Below are positions 15,102 to 24,673 of a stretch of 53,333 nucleotides of DNA, in pieces. The stretch covers positions 1-53,333 of the forward strand of contig QKHS01000038.1 of the NCBI GenBank assembly GCA_003249955.1, read 5' to 3'. Position 1 is the first letter of the stretch. Every line of letters begins with the position of its first letter. The stretch comes from Bacteroidales bacterium (lineage in GTDB: Bacteria > Bacteroidota > Bacteroidia > Bacteroidales > ML635J-15). The position numbers and the translations under genes are program-made. A model generated the notes under the pieces. That model was not told the DNA's origin, did no database searches, and saw only the letters and a program-made list of their open reading frames with translations.

Positions 15102-16195
15102 TATTGATTGTTTAGTTTTATTAATTCGTCGCGTACGGTCTCTGGTTTTAAATCGTGCATACACGATTTGCCTCTTTTGCATGAATTACCGTAAAAGCAT
15201 TCACAACCTGTTTCTGGTTCAACAATTACGCCCCTGTTGTAAAGATAAAATTCATGTTTGTTGAAAATATTATTCATCAGAACCATTTTCTTTTGCAGAG
15301 CAGTTGCAATATGCATCATCATCGAAACCTGTGTCACTACTATTCCGCAGGATGAAGTAACTGCAAAAAATTCTTCTAACGAAAACGTTCCCGGGTACCA
15401 GGCTCCGGTTTCTTTTGCAAGCATTGTGTTTTTTTCGTTTTCCTGAGGTCCGCCAAGCACAACAGGATAAAATCCGTCTTTTTGCAGAAGTTTTATAAAC
15501 TCTATCCATTGTTCATCCGGCCATAGCCGTGTGAGCCAGCGATTTCCGCAACCGGTATTCAAACCTACAATAGTTTTACCCTGTCCCTGTGTTTTCATTA
15601 TCCCGTTCCATTTTGCCGCCAGCTCTTTGTTGTAGTTAAGCAAATATGGTTCATCGTTAAATTCCAGATGGCAGATTTCAAAAATTTCGTCAAGGTAGTG
15701 TTTGGTATTTACCTGAGAATGATGGTCAAAATACCCGGTTATAAGTTTGTGGTTTGCAGCAGGAGTCGCAGCATCTATGTGATTGTTGTTCCAGATAAAG
15801 CCGTATTTTTCTGTAGATTTTACTTCTGCCAGTAACATACATGCTTCTTCTTCTTTATCCAGATTTATCGCGATATCAAATTTTTTGTTTCGTAAAATGT
15901 AAAGAGAGGTTTCGTCCCATTTAAATATTTTATCAATTTTATCTTTTGGAAGAACTTCCGGTGATAATGTAAGCCATGTTATATGGCAATCGGGGTAAAG
16001 CTCTTTGTATTTTACAACCAGCGGAGTAGTTCTGATTACATCGCCCATTGCACCGAGCTTTATTATTAAAATCCGCTTACCAATTTTGTCATAAAAGCTA
16101 CAGTTTTCGCAGTCAACGCCTTGCGACTTATTGGGTTTGCAGGGAATTCCGCCTTTAAAGTGCCGGCAGTCGTATTTAACCGAGTTAATGTCCAT
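15101..16195 (-). CDS. Glycosyltransferase family 9 (heptosyltransferase-like)
   Basis: 364 residues. After a Cys-rich leader, RILIIKLGAMGDVIRTTPLV is the GT9 N-terminal signature; VGLNTGCGNRWLTRLWP and YPVVLGGPQEN mark the second GT-B domain. Members transfer heptose or related sugars from ADP- or other nucleotide donors to lipid A-core-like acceptors on the cytoplasmic face. Oddly, Cys10, Cys19, Cys29 and Cys32 precede the fold and another cysteine-rich segment (GCECFYGNSCKRGKSC) ends it, together enough ligands for a metal or Fe-S site, which ordinary heptosyltransferases lack. First gene of a two-gene coupled unit with its promoter at 16213-16242. Confidence 0.88.
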   Translation of the reverse strand: MDINSVKYDCRHFKGGIPCKPNKSQGVDCENCSFYDKIGKRILIIKLGAMGDVIRTTPLVVKYKELYPDCHITWLTLSPEVLPKDKIDKIFKWDETSLYILRNKKFDIAINLDKEEEACMLLAEVKSTEKYGFIWNNNHIDAATPAANHKLITGYFDHHSQVNTKHYLDEIFEICHLEFNDEPYLLNYNKELAAKWNGIMKTQGQGKTIVGLNTGCGNRWLTRLWPDEQWIEFIKLLQKDGFYPVVLGGPQENEKNTMLAKETGAWYPGTFSLEEFFAVTSSCGIVVTQVSMMMHIATALQKKMVLMNNIFNKHEFYLYNRGVIVEPETGCECFYGNSCKRGKSCMHDLKPETVRDELIKLNNQ

Positions 16196-16212
16196 AAATC
16201 TGTTTTATTGAG

Positions 16213-16242
16213 CAAAAGTAAGAAAAAAAAGTAAATTGCAAA
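16213..16242 (-). promoter_or_regulatory. Bacteroidota-type promoter of the glycosyltransferase pair
   Basis: On the minus strand TTTG (16242-16239) and TACTTTTG (16220-16213, a perfect TAnnTTTG) are 18 bases apart, and the -7 box ends 17 bases before the ATG at 16195. Confidence 0.65.
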
Positions 16243-16424
16243 TTTGAAATGTTAAACCTGATAGAGGTGATCTGTGATCTGTTCCGCCGCGACGGATGTA
16301 ATCTGTGATCGGTAATCTGTAATCTGTGATATGTGATCGGTAACCAGTGAGTTTACTGCAATCGTTTATTAGAATACTGCTTTATATTAAAAAGAAAAAC
16401 AGCACAATTTCAATCTTACTTCAA

Positions 16425-16690
16425 TCAACCTACCGATTACTGATTACTGTTAACTGATTACATATTTGTGCAGGCCGGTGATCTGTAATCTGTAGTCGGT
16501 ATTCAGGCATTGACATCCAATCTACCGATTACTGTTAACTGATTACATCTTTTTGCAGGACGGTGATCTGTGATCTGTAGTCGATATTCAGGCATTGACA
16601 CACAACCTACCGATTACTGATTACTGTTAACTGATTACATCTTTTTGCAGGAAGGTGTATCTGTGATCGGTAATTTGCACTCCGGACTTC
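16425..16690. repeat. Three tandem palindromic repeat units
   Basis: CTACCGATTAC blocks start at about 16430, 16522 and 16607, giving periods of 92 and 85 bases (the second unit lacks one 7-base ATTACTG step). Each unit holds TACCGATTACTGATTAC and GTGATCTGTAATCTGTAGTC-like arms that are mutually complementary, around AGGCATTGACA. The arms can fold as hairpins, as in REP-like elements. A single related copy is at 6474-6501. Confidence 0.75.
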
Positions 16691-16763
16691 GGATTTTACC
16701 ATGTCTTAAATTTTTCAATCTCAATTTTTTTCTACATCTTTGCAGACCATAAAAATTAACAAA

Positions 16764-18293
16764 ATGACAGAAAAAATTTTAATCCTTGATTTCGGCTCAC
16801 AGTACACACAACTTATTGCAAGAAGAGTTAGAGAATTAAATGTTTATTGCGAAATTTTTCCGTATAACAAGATTCCTGATCTTGATGAAAGTGTAAAAGG
16901 AGTAATTTTAAGTGGAAGCCCATACTCTGTTCGTGACGAAAAAGCTTTAAAACCAGATCTTAGTGGAATAAAAACCAGATTCCCTTTGCTTGGCGTTTGT
17001 TACGGAGCACAATACCTGTCTCATTTTTATGGCGGAGAAGTAGCTCTTTCCGGTACACGGGAATATGGCCGTGCCAACCTTAGTTTTGTAAATACGGATA
17101 ATGAGTTGTTTTCAGGTATCAGCAGCAACTCACAGGTTTGGATGTCTCACGGGGATACAATTGTAAGAGTCCCTGAAAACTATAATATTATTGCTTCTAC
17201 TCATGATGTGAAAGTTGCAGCTTATCAGGTTGCAGGTGAACAGACATGGGGAATTCAGTTCCATCCGGAAGTTTATCATTCTACTGAGGGAAAGACTTTG
17301 CTTAAGAACTTCATTGTTAACATTTGCGGGTGTAAACAGGACTGGACACCGGATTCATTTATAGAAACAACAATTGCTGAATTGCAGGCAAAAATCGGTA
17401 ACGATAAAGTTGTACTGGGACTTTCAGGTGGCGTGGACAGTTCTGTTGCTGCTGTGTTATTGCATAAAGCAATCGGCAGACAGTTGACATGTATATTTGT
17501 CGATAACGGATTGTTACGCAAGAATGAGTTTGAGTCTGTGCTGGAATCGTATAAAGGCATGGGCTTAAATGTTATCGGCGTGGATGCAAAAAATGAATTC
17601 TATTCCCAACTGGCCGGAGTAACCGATCCTGAAACAAAGAGAAAAATCATAGGCCGTGTTTTTATTGAAACATTTGACGTTGAATCACATAAAATAGAAG
17701 ATGTTGTATGGCTGGCACAGGGAACAATTTATCCCGATGTTATCGAATCTGTTTCGGTAAAAGGCCCGTCAGCAACAATTAAATCTCATCATAATGTAGG
17801 GGGATTACCTGATTTTATGAAGCTGAAAATAGTTGAACCGCTAAATCTTTTGTTTAAAGATGAAGTAAGACGTGTTGGAAAAGCTTTGGAAATTTCTGAC
17901 AGCATTCTTGGCCGTCACCCGTTTCCGGGACCAGGTTTGGGTATCAGAATTTTAAGTGATATTACACCTGAGAAAGTCAGGATATTGCAGGATGTTGACG
18001 ATATCTTTATTCAGGGATTAAAAGACTGGGGATTATATAACGACGTGTGGCAGGCAGGAGCAATGTTGTTGCCGGTTCAGTCTGTCGGTGTTATGGGAGA
18101 TGAAAGAACTTATGAAAATGTGGTTGCTTTGCGTGCGGTTCAGTCAACCGACGGTATGACTGCTGACTGGGTTCATCTTCCTTATGAGTTTCTGGCCAAA
18201 ATGTCGAACAATATTATTAACAGAGTGAAAGGTGTAAACAGAGTAGTTTATGACATAAGCTCAAAACCACCTGCCACTATTGAGTGGGAATAA
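16764..18293 (+). CDS. guaA: GMP synthase (glutamine-hydrolysing)
   Basis: 509 residues; converts XMP to GMP with ATP and glutamine, the last step of guanine nucleotide synthesis. The N-terminal class I amidotransferase has Cys79 in GVCYGAQ and the His/Glu pair in [12 protein letters not shown]. The ATP-pyrophosphatase domain carries the PP-loop [15 protein letters not shown], and the C-terminal dimerisation domain contains [14 protein letters not shown] and ends in KPPATIEWE, the canonical end of GuaA. Length is typical. ATG 16764 is chosen over the earlier in-frame bases because [20 protein letters not shown] is the usual N-terminus. A hairpin-forming repeat follows the stop. Confidence 0.98.
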   Translation: MTEKILILDFGSQYTQLIARRVRELNVYCEIFPYNKIPDLDESVKGVILSGSPYSVRDEKALKPDLSGIKTRFPLLGVCYGAQYLSHFYGGEVALSGTREYGRANLSFVNTDNELFSGISSNSQVWMSHGDTIVRVPENYNIIASTHDVKVAAYQVAGEQTWGIQFHPEVYHSTEGKTLLKNFIVNICGCKQDWTPDSFIETTIAELQAKIGNDKVVLGLSGGVDSSVAAVLLHKAIGRQLTCIFVDNGLLRKNEFESVLESYKGMGLNVIGVDAKNEFYSQLAGVTDPETKRKIIGRVFIETFDVESHKIEDVVWLAQGTIYPDVIESVSVKGPSATIKSHHNVGGLPDFMKLKIVEPLNLLFKDEVRRVGKALEISDSILGRHPFPGPGLGIRILSDITPEKVRILQDVDDIFIQGLKDWGLYNDVWQAGAMLLPVQSVGVMGDERTYENVVALRAVQSTDGMTADWVHLPYEFLAKMSNNIINRVKGVNRVVYDISSKPPATIEWE

Positions 18294-18315
18294 ATGCCGG
18301 AACACAAATAACAAT

Positions 18316-18378
18316 GTTGCCTTCAGCTACGCTCTCATTTCCCAGACTATCCGTTGACTGAACGTAGCCGAAGGCAAC
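18316..18378. repeat. Inverted repeat after guaA
   Basis: GTTGCCTTCAGCTACG (18316-18331) and CGTAGCCGAAGGCAAC (18363-18378) pair over 16 bases with one mismatch around a 31-base loop. There is no T-run, so it looks more like a mobile or REP-like palindrome than an intrinsic terminator. Confidence 0.6.
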
Positions 18379-18422
18379 AATACCTGTAATTTGAAAATTT
18401 TTTATAAACAATTCTTATCTGA

Positions 18423-19691
18423 ATGTTTTACACAAGGCTTGAGCCAAACGAGAGACAGACTTTTAAATATCATTTTATATTTACTACGCTGGAAGGGTTG
18501 GTGTTCGGCACATCATTGATGAACGAATATGTGTTTTTGCGCAGTCTTAAAGGAACAGAATTTCTTGTAGGCTTGCTTTTCCTGCTTAGTATGGTGGTTT
18601 ACATCACTTTGATTGTTTTTAATGAAGTTACACGCAGGATTGCTGATAAAAAGAAATTAATCAGAATTACAGCATTGATAACAAGACTGCCATTGTTACT
18701 TTTTTTATTGTTTCCATCTTACGTTAATCATGAAAATGCTCCGTTATTACATTTTGCTTTTCTGGCTATTTTGTTCTTCTATTATCTCGGCACAGCTATT
18801 ACTTTACCAACCATAAATTTATTACTAAAGCATAATTACCGGAATAATAATTTTGGCAGATTATATGGGTATGCAACTACTGCAAACAAAATTGCAACCT
18901 TGTCGGCAACAATGTTTTTCGGTTTTTTGCTTGATGTCGATTTTTTTGTGTTCAGATGGTTTTATCCTGCAATAGGAATACTGGGGACAATAGGTTTTTA
19001 CTCTTTGTCGGGAGTTCCGTTTGTATCGGAGGTAGTTGAAATTAAAGAAAAACTATGGCTGTCGATAAAGAAATCGTTTGGACGAATGCTTGGAATTTTG
19101 AAAAATGACCGTCCTTTTCTGCACTTCCAGATGGCTTATTTTGCATATGGGATTGCCTTTATGATTACAGCAACAGTCATTACATTTTTTCTGGAGTCAC
19201 ATTTATCATTAAGCTATTCGGTTATATCTGGCTATAAAACAATGGCCGGAGTCGTCACCGTGCTTATGTTGCCTCTGGCGGGAATATGGATGGATAAACT
19301 GGATCAGAGACGATTTGGCAGTTTTATGTTTTTCTTTATGCTGTTATATGTTGCAGGAATAATGATGACTGATTTTTTTCCGCAAAGTTTCTTAATCGGG
19401 AATAATGAAGTGTATGTTATGCTGATATTTGCGTTTGTGTCTTTCGGATTATTTAATGCTTTCGGCACATTGTCATGGAATGTAAGTTCGGCATATTTCA
19501 GTGATGATCTTAAAACCGTCGGGGATTATCAGGCTGTGCATATCACGTTAACCGGGGTAAGGTCGCTTTTTGCACCTCTCGGAGTTGTTGTTTACAAAGC
19601 TATGGGTTTTACAATGACTTTTGCAATCTCAATTCTTTTTGTTATTTTAGCACTTATTATTTTAAGGTTTTCACAAAAACGTAAATATTGA
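18423..19691 (+). CDS. Major facilitator superfamily-like transporter
   Basis: 422 residues with about twelve hydrophobic segments, for example FLVGLLFLLSMVVYITLIVF, ITRLPLLLFLLFP, LLHFAFLAILFFYYLGTAIT, FGRLYGYATTANKIATLSAT, MAYFAYGIAFMITATVITFF, VMLIFAFVSFGLFNAFGTL and AISILFVILALIIL. A basic loop after the third segment (RRIADKKKLIR) sits where the MFS A-motif loop is expected, but the full GxxxDRxGRR motif is not present. The substrate cannot be told. It follows guaA by 129 bases including a hairpin, and its stop is one base before the xseB ATG, so the two are probably transcribed together. Confidence 0.75.
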   Translation: MFYTRLEPNERQTFKYHFIFTTLEGLVFGTSLMNEYVFLRSLKGTEFLVGLLFLLSMVVYITLIVFNEVTRRIADKKKLIRITALITRLPLLLFLLFPSYVNHENAPLLHFAFLAILFFYYLGTAITLPTINLLLKHNYRNNNFGRLYGYATTANKIATLSATMFFGFLLDVDFFVFRWFYPAIGILGTIGFYSLSGVPFVSEVVEIKEKLWLSIKKSFGRMLGILKNDRPFLHFQMAYFAYGIAFMITATVITFFLESHLSLSYSVISGYKTMAGVVTVLMLPLAGIWMDKLDQRRFGSFMFFFMLLYVAGIMMTDFFPQSFLIGNNEVYVMLIFAFVSFGLFNAFGTLSWNVSSAYFSDDLKTVGDYQAVHITLTGVRSLFAPLGVVVYKAMGFTMTFAISILFVILALIILRFSQKRKY

Positions 19692-19692
19692 C

Positions 19693-19899
19693 ATGGCAAA
19701 AAAAGAATTCTCATATACCGAAGCGCTCAAAGAACTTGAAGAAATTTTATCCGAAATTGAAAATGATGAGCCCGATCTGGATATGCTTAGTGCAAAAGTT
19801 AAACGAGCAACTTTTTTAATAAAAGAGTGCAAAACAAGATTGCGTAAAACTTCCGAAGAAATCGACAGTATTCTCGGTGACTGGGAAAAAAATGATTAA
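19693..19899 (+). CDS. xseB: Exodeoxyribonuclease VII small subunit
   Basis: 68 residues, the usual size for XseB, an all-helical hairpin that binds several copies per XseA and makes the single-strand nuclease active. FSYTEALKELEEILSEIEN and LDMLSAKVKRATFLIKECK match the family's two helices (SYEEALKELEEIV..LE... / L..Y..G..L...C...L). It begins one base after the stop of the MFS gene; the large subunit xseA, often adjacent, is not in this window. Followed by 281 bases without a gene before secA. Confidence 0.9.
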   Translation: MAKKEFSYTEALKELEEILSEIENDEPDLDMLSAKVKRATFLIKECKTRLRKTSEEIDSILGDWEKND

Positions 19900-20137
19900 A
19901 GGGGGATTAATCTGTAATTGCTGCTTATATTAATTTTTTGCAACCGCCTTGTTTTAAGCAGTTCCGTCTTTTTGCAGAAAAATAGAGCATCTTTCCTATA
20001 TACCGGCATTTTAAAATCAGAAAATATCCGGCTCCCTGTTTTGGACATATTTAAGCCTATACAAACCATAAACTTTATTTTGTTAATAACTGGGAAATAA
20101 AAAATCACTTTTCATTTTATCTGAAAATTAATAATTT

Positions 20138-20145
20138 TAACTTTG
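20138..20145 (+). promoter_or_regulatory. Bacteroidota -7 element for secA
   Basis: TAACTTTG matches TAnnTTTG and lies 35 bases before the secA ATG at 20181. No convincing -33 TTG is seen at the expected distance. Confidence 0.45.
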
Positions 20146-20180
20146 TAGATTAATTCTAATGTTTAATAAGAAAATTTATT

Positions 20181-23100
20181 ATGGGTCTTAATAATATTAT
20201 TGCAAAAATATTCGGTTCAAAAGCCGAGAGAGACTTAAAGGCTATTCAGCCTTTTCTGGAGCAGGTGCTGGCTATAGGAACAGAAGTTGCAGCTTTAAGT
20301 AATGATGACTTGCGTGAAAGAGCACAAAGGCTGAGGCGAGGAATTCAGGATTTTATAAAACCTGATTATGATAAGATTGCTGAACTGAAACTTAAAGCCG
20401 AATCGCTTGACATTTGGGAACGTGAAGATGTTTTTAACGAAATAGACAAAATAGAATCCGCGGTAGATGTTAAACTTGAAGAACATCTTAATGGCATTTT
20501 ACCCGAAGCATTTGCTATTGTAAAAGAAACTGCAAAAAGGTTTAAAGACAATAAAGAAATTGAAGTAACAGCTTCTGATTTTGACAGAGAGCTTGCCACC
20601 GGCAATGATTTTGTTGACATTAAAGGCAATAAAGCTATCTGGTATAACTCGTGGACTGCCGGTGGAAATACTGTAACATGGGACATGGTTCACTACGATG
20701 TCCAGATAATCGGGGGTGCAATGTTACATCAGGGTAAAATTGCAGAAATGGCTACCGGTGAGGGTAAAACCCTTGTGGCAACTTTTCCGGTATTTCTTAA
20801 TGCTCTTACCGGCAGGGGAGTTCATCTGGTAACTGTAAATGATTACCTTGCAAAACGTGATGCTGAATGGATGGGGCCGTTGTATATGTTCCACGGTTTA
20901 TCTGTAGATTGTATTGATAAACATGAGCCTAATTCCGATGCCAGACGTAAAGCCTATATGGCAGACATAACTTTCGGAACAAACAATGAATTTGGTTTTG
21001 ACTATCTGAGAGACAATATGGCTCTTAATCCGTCTGATCTTGTTCAGAGGAAACATAATTATGCAATTGTCGATGAGGTTGACTCGGTGTTGATTGATGA
21101 TGCCAGAACTCCTTTGATTATTTCAGGTCCTACACCTAAAGGAGAAGATCAGCTTTTTGATGAACTTAAACCTCAGGTTCAGAAATTGGTGAATGCTCAA
21201 AAAAATCTTTTTAATGAGATTTTTTCTGATGCCAAAAAATTAATTGCTGCAGGAAATGAAAAAGATGGCGGATTTAAATTGTTGCAGGCTTTTAAAGCTT
21301 TGCCAAAAAACAAACCGCTTATTAAATTCCTTAGTGAGCAGGGAATGAAAGCTTTGCTTCAGAAAACCGAAAATACTTATATGGCCGACAATAACAAAAA
21401 TATGCATCTGGCAACAGATGAATTGTTCTTTGTTATTGATGAAAAAATGAACTCTATTGATCCTACAGATAAAGGCTTTGACCTGTTGACAAGTTCTACT
21501 TCGGACCCTAACTTTTTTGTACTGCCCGATATTTCTACTTCAATTGCCGAAGTTGAAAAATCAGGGCTTTCTGATACAGAAAGACTAAAAAGAAAAGACG
21601 AAATTATCAGGGATTATTCTGTTAAATCCGAACGTATTCATACAATCAATCAATTGTTGAAAGCTTATACCTTGTTTGAACTGGATGTGGAGTATGTGGT
21701 TATTGACAATAAAGTTAAGATTGTTGATGAGCAAACCGGCCGTATTATGGAAGGCCGCCGTTATTCAGACGGGTTGCATCAGGCGATAGAAGCAAAGGAA
21801 AATGTAAAGATTGAAGCAGCAACACAGACATATGCAACAATTACCCTTCAGAATTATTTCAGAATGTACCACAAATTGTCCGGTATGACCGGTACTGCCG
21901 AAACAGAAGCAGGTGAGTTCTGGGATATTTATAAACTTGACGTTGCTGTTATCCCTACAAACAGACCGATAGTAAGAAACGATTTTGAAGACCTGGTTTA
22001 TAAAACCACACGTGAAAAATATGCAGCAGTTATAAACGAAATAGAGCGCCTTACAAAAGAAGGGCGACCTGTTCTTGTAGGTACAACTTCTGTAGAAATT
22101 TCCGAATTGTTGAGTAAGATTCTTACCCGTAAGGGAATAAAACACAATGTGTTAAATGCAAAACTTCATAAACGTGAAGCAGATATCGTAGCCGAAGCCG
22201 GTTATTCGTCAAATGTTACGATTGCTACCAATATGGCAGGTCGTGGAACCGATATCAAGCTTAGCGAAAAAGTTAAAACTGCCGGTGGTCTGGCAATTAT
22301 TGGTACAGAACGCCATGAGTCAAGGCGTGTTGACCGCCAGTTGCGCGGACGTTCAGGACGTCAGGGAGACCCGGGCTCATCACAGTTCTTTGTTTCTCTC
22401 GAAGATGATTTAATGCGTTTGTTCGGTTCGGACAGAATTGCCAAACTCATGGACAGAATGGGGCTTAAAGAAGGTGAGGTTATTCAACATTCAATGATTT
22501 CAAAGTCTATAGAAAGAGCTCAGAGAAAAGTTGAAGAAAATAACTTCGGAATCCGTAAGAGACTGCTTGAGTATGATGATGTTATGAATGCTCAGCGTAC
22601 TGTTATTTACAGAAAAAGACGCAATGCTCTTGACGGCGAAAGACTTGGTGCCGATATAGCCAACATGATGTACGATGTTTGTGTAAGCGTGTCAGAAGAG
22701 TTCTTTGATTTGGGCGATGTTGAAGGAATAAAAATGGAATTGTTAAGGATTCTTTCTATCGAAATTGAACTTGGCGAAGACGATTTGCGCAATATGTCTC
22801 AGAGTGATTTTACCGAATTGCTTTATGAAAATGTCCGTGAAACACACAAACGCAAGACTGAAGCAATTGCTAATCAGGCTTATCCTGTTATTAAGACCGT
22901 TTATGAAAATCAGGCCAGTCAGTACGAAAATATTTTAGTTCCGGTATCAGATGGCAATAAGGTTTATAATGTTATCGTAAATCTTGAAAAAACATATCAG
23001 TCCAAGGGCGCCGAGATAGTATCCGCTTATAATAAAACCGTTGTTCTTAAAACTATTGATGATTTGTGGAAAGAACATTTAAGGGAGATGGATGACCTGA

Positions 23101-23462
23101 GACAGTCGGTACAATCAGCTTCTTATGAACAGAAAGATCCGCTTTTGATTTATAAACTTGAGTCATTCGATTTGTTTAAAACAATGCTTGATAAAGTTAA
23201 CAAATCTGTAGTATCAATATTGATGAAGGGGTATATACCTGTTCAGGGAGCCGAAGATGTAAGAGAGGCAAGAGTTAAGTCAAAACTTGACCTCAGTAAA
23301 ATGAAAACAGGAAGAGAAGATCCCGGATATAATGATCCAAGCAAAGGAAAAACCAAGGCTGATCCTGTAAGAGTGGAAAAGAAAGTCGGCAGAAATGACC
23401 CTTGTCCATGTGGTAGTGGCAAAAAATATAAACATTGTCACGGGATAAATGCCGAAGGTTAA
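20181..23462 (+). CDS. secA: Preprotein translocase ATPase SecA
   Basis: 1093 residues, the long form usual in Bacteroidota. SecA drives Sec-dependent export through SecYEG. Motifs: GEGKT (193-197, Walker A in [15 protein letters not shown]), the DEAD-like [43 protein letters not shown], and [12 protein letters not shown] with [18 protein letters not shown] in the second motor half. Compared with E. coli there is an insert of ~90 residues after [10 protein letters not shown], as in relatives. The C-terminus is a SEC-C zinc site (Cys1075, Cys1077, Cys1086, His1087) that binds SecB or ribosomes in other bacteria. Single-gene unit; this is the exporter used by the many signal-peptide proteins of the window. 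Confidence 0.98.
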   Translation: MGLNNIIAKIFGSKAERDLKAIQPFLEQVLAIGTEVAALSNDDLRERAQRLRRGIQDFIKPDYDKIAELKLKAESLDIWEREDVFNEIDKIESAVDVKLEEHLNGILPEAFAIVKETAKRFKDNKEIEVTASDFDRELATGNDFVDIKGNKAIWYNSWTAGGNTVTWDMVHYDVQIIGGAMLHQGKIAEMATGEGKTLVATFPVFLNALTGRGVHLVTVNDYLAKRDAEWMGPLYMFHGLSVDCIDKHEPNSDARRKAYMADITFGTNNEFGFDYLRDNMALNPSDLVQRKHNYAIVDEVDSVLIDDARTPLIISGPTPKGEDQLFDELKPQVQKLVNAQKNLFNEIFSDAKKLIAAGNEKDGGFKLLQAFKALPKNKPLIKFLSEQGMKALLQKTENTYMADNNKNMHLATDELFFVIDEKMNSIDPTDKGFDLLTSSTSDPNFFVLPDISTSIAEVEKSGLSDTERLKRKDEIIRDYSVKSERIHTINQLLKAYTLFELDVEYVVIDNKVKIVDEQTGRIMEGRRYSDGLHQAIEAKENVKIEAATQTYATITLQNYFRMYHKLSGMTGTAETEAGEFWDIYKLDVAVIPTNRPIVRNDFEDLVYKTTREKYAAVINEIERLTKEGRPVLVGTTSVEISELLSKILTRKGIKHNVLNAKLHKREADIVAEAGYSSNVTIATNMAGRGTDIKLSEKVKTAGGLAIIGTERHESRRVDRQLRGRSGRQGDPGSSQFFVSLEDDLMRLFGSDRIAKLMDRMGLKEGEVIQHSMISKSIERAQRKVEENNFGIRKRLLEYDDVMNAQRTVIYRKRRNALDGERLGADIANMMYDVCVSVSEEFFDLGDVEGIKMELLRILSIEIELGEDDLRNMSQSDFTELLYENVRETHKRKTEAIANQAYPVIKTVYENQASQYENILVPVSDGNKVYNVIVNLEKTYQSKGAEIVSAYNKTVVLKTIDDLWKEHLREMDDLRQSVQSASYEQKDPLLIYKLESFDLFKTMLDKVNKSVVSILMKGYIPVQGAEDVREARVKSKLDLSKMKTGREDPGYNDPSKGKTKADPVRVEKKVGRNDPCPCGSGKKYKHCHGINAEG

Positions 23463-23495
23463 TATTTGTTGAATTATCGATGAAATAAATATTGT

Positions 23496-23503
23496 AAATT
23501 TGT
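23496..23503 (+). promoter_or_regulatory. Bacteroidota -7 element for the TPR/PorE-like operon
   Basis: TAAATTTG fits TAnnTTTG, 24 bases before the ATG at 23528. A TTTGTTG at 23466-23472 could be the -33 region, with somewhat wide spacing (23 bases). Confidence 0.45.
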
Positions 23504-23527
23504 AATTATTAATAAAAACAATAAACT

Positions 23528-24652
23528 ATGAAAAAACTGTTTTATTTAATTATTTTTTGTGCAGCTTCAGGCTTAATGTATGCACAGGATGTTGATACAT
23601 CGCAGATAATAATTCCGATAAAAATCGGATTTGAAGGAGAAGCTGCGGTTGCTGATACAAGTTCAACATTAATTGTTGCAGAGGATCAGGAAGCTAATAT
23701 CTCATATAATGATGGCGTTCAGTTTTATCAGCAGGCTCAATATCAGGCTGCAATACAGAGTTTTTCTCATGCTCTGGAGTTAAATCCTTCTATGACAAAA
23801 GCATATTACGGACGGGGAACAAGTTATATTCAACAGCAATCATATCAGGAAGCAATTTCTGATCTTGCAAAGTATATAGTTGCCTTTCCTAAAGATGGTA
23901 ATGCTGTTTATCTTAAAGGATATGCGGAGTACTATCTGGATAAAAATGATGATGCAAGAAACAGTTTTAATGCTGCTATAGCCTTAGGCTTTAAGGATGT
24001 TAACATGTTTTACTTTATGGGTGTTATGAAGTTTAAGGAAGGAAAATATCTGGAAGCAATTGACGATTTTAATGAAGCGGTTAAAGTTGATCCTAAGTAT
24101 TTCTTTTCGTACAATGACAGAGCTTCTGCTTACAGAATGCTGGAATCTTATGATAATGCCATTGCTGATTATAATAAGGCAATAGAATTAAAACCTGATA
24201 TGGCAATGCTGTATAATAATCTGGGAAGTGTTAAAAGATTAAAAAAAGATTATGACGGAGCTATTGCAGAATATGATAATGCAATAAAAAAAGACGCAAG
24301 CTATTATTATGCGATAAATAATAAAGGTATTTGTCTTTACGAGACCGGAAAGTACGAAGAAGCTATAGAGGCTTTCAGACAGGTACTTAAAATTAAAAAG
24401 GATTACGCTTATGCATACAATAATATAGGTTTATGTTATTATAAACTTAAAGAATACGAATCGGCTGTTGAAGCTTTTTCCACAGCAATTTCCATGGATC
24501 CCGAATATGGATATGCCTATATTCACAGGGGTAGTGCAAAAGAAATGATGAGAAATATGGAAGGAGCCTGTGACGACTGGAAAAAAGCAAAAGAGCTTGG
24601 TATGGCGGTTGCCGAAGAATACTGTTCAGTGTGTACGGAGTATAAAAAGTAA
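23528..24652 (+). CDS. Exported tetratricopeptide-repeat protein
   Basis: 374 residues with a signal peptide (MKKLFYLIIFCAASGLMYAQ). From about residue 58 to 365 it is almost entirely TPR units of 34 residues, for example YYGRGTSYIQQQSYQEAISD, FYFMGVMKFKEGKYLEAIDD, YNDRASAYRMLESYDNAIAD, YNNLGSVKRLKKDYDGAIAE and YIHRGSAKEMMRNMEGACDD. Such repeats scaffold protein complexes; no catalytic part is present. First gene of a likely three-gene operon (gaps of 21 and 10 bases) with two PorE-like OmpA proteins, suggesting a periplasmic scaffold for an envelope complex, perhaps linked to T9SS. Confidence 0.85.
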   Translation: MKKLFYLIIFCAASGLMYAQDVDTSQIIIPIKIGFEGEAAVADTSSTLIVAEDQEANISYNDGVQFYQQAQYQAAIQSFSHALELNPSMTKAYYGRGTSYIQQQSYQEAISDLAKYIVAFPKDGNAVYLKGYAEYYLDKNDDARNSFNAAIALGFKDVNMFYFMGVMKFKEGKYLEAIDDFNEAVKVDPKYFFSYNDRASAYRMLESYDNAIADYNKAIELKPDMAMLYNNLGSVKRLKKDYDGAIAEYDNAIKKDASYYYAINNKGICLYETGKYEEAIEAFRQVLKIKKDYAYAYNNIGLCYYKLKEYESAVEAFSTAISMDPEYGYAYIHRGSAKEMMRNMEGACDDWKKAKELGMAVAEEYCSVCTEYKK

Positions 24653-24673
24653 TCACTTAAAAAATTGAAAGTT

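Larger units (their letters stand above)
16196..16763. other. 568-bp repeat-filled gap between glycosyltransferases and guaA
   Basis: The gap holds the leftward promoter at its left end, a run of CTGTGATC/CTGTAATC-like words (16265-16345), three tandem palindromic units (16425-16690) and, at its right end, CATCTTTG (16735-16742), one mismatch from the -7 consensus, 21 bases before the guaA ATG. No reading frame of note. Confidence 0.7.

Noticed and set aside
15102-15182. 27-residue N-terminal extension of the GT4 glycosyltransferase
   Set aside because: The extension is basic and lies within the GT9 gene; the TAATG overlap at 15101 gives the proper start of the GT-B fold.
16260-16690. Possible CRISPR array
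   Set aside because: Repeats recur at 85-92 bases, the units are nearly identical throughout with no unique spacers, and they are palindromic over their length. No cas gene is near.
19918-20108. Small open frames on both strands between xseB and secA
   Set aside because: Neither has a ribosome-site-like lead, a recognisable domain or a codon pattern like the neighbours; the mirrored frames are typical chance shadows.
20295-22792. Several antisense open frames of 60-126 codons inside secA
   Set aside because: They have no family likeness, are rich in Phe/Ser/Cys as expected for the complement of a coding strand, and overlap a certain gene.
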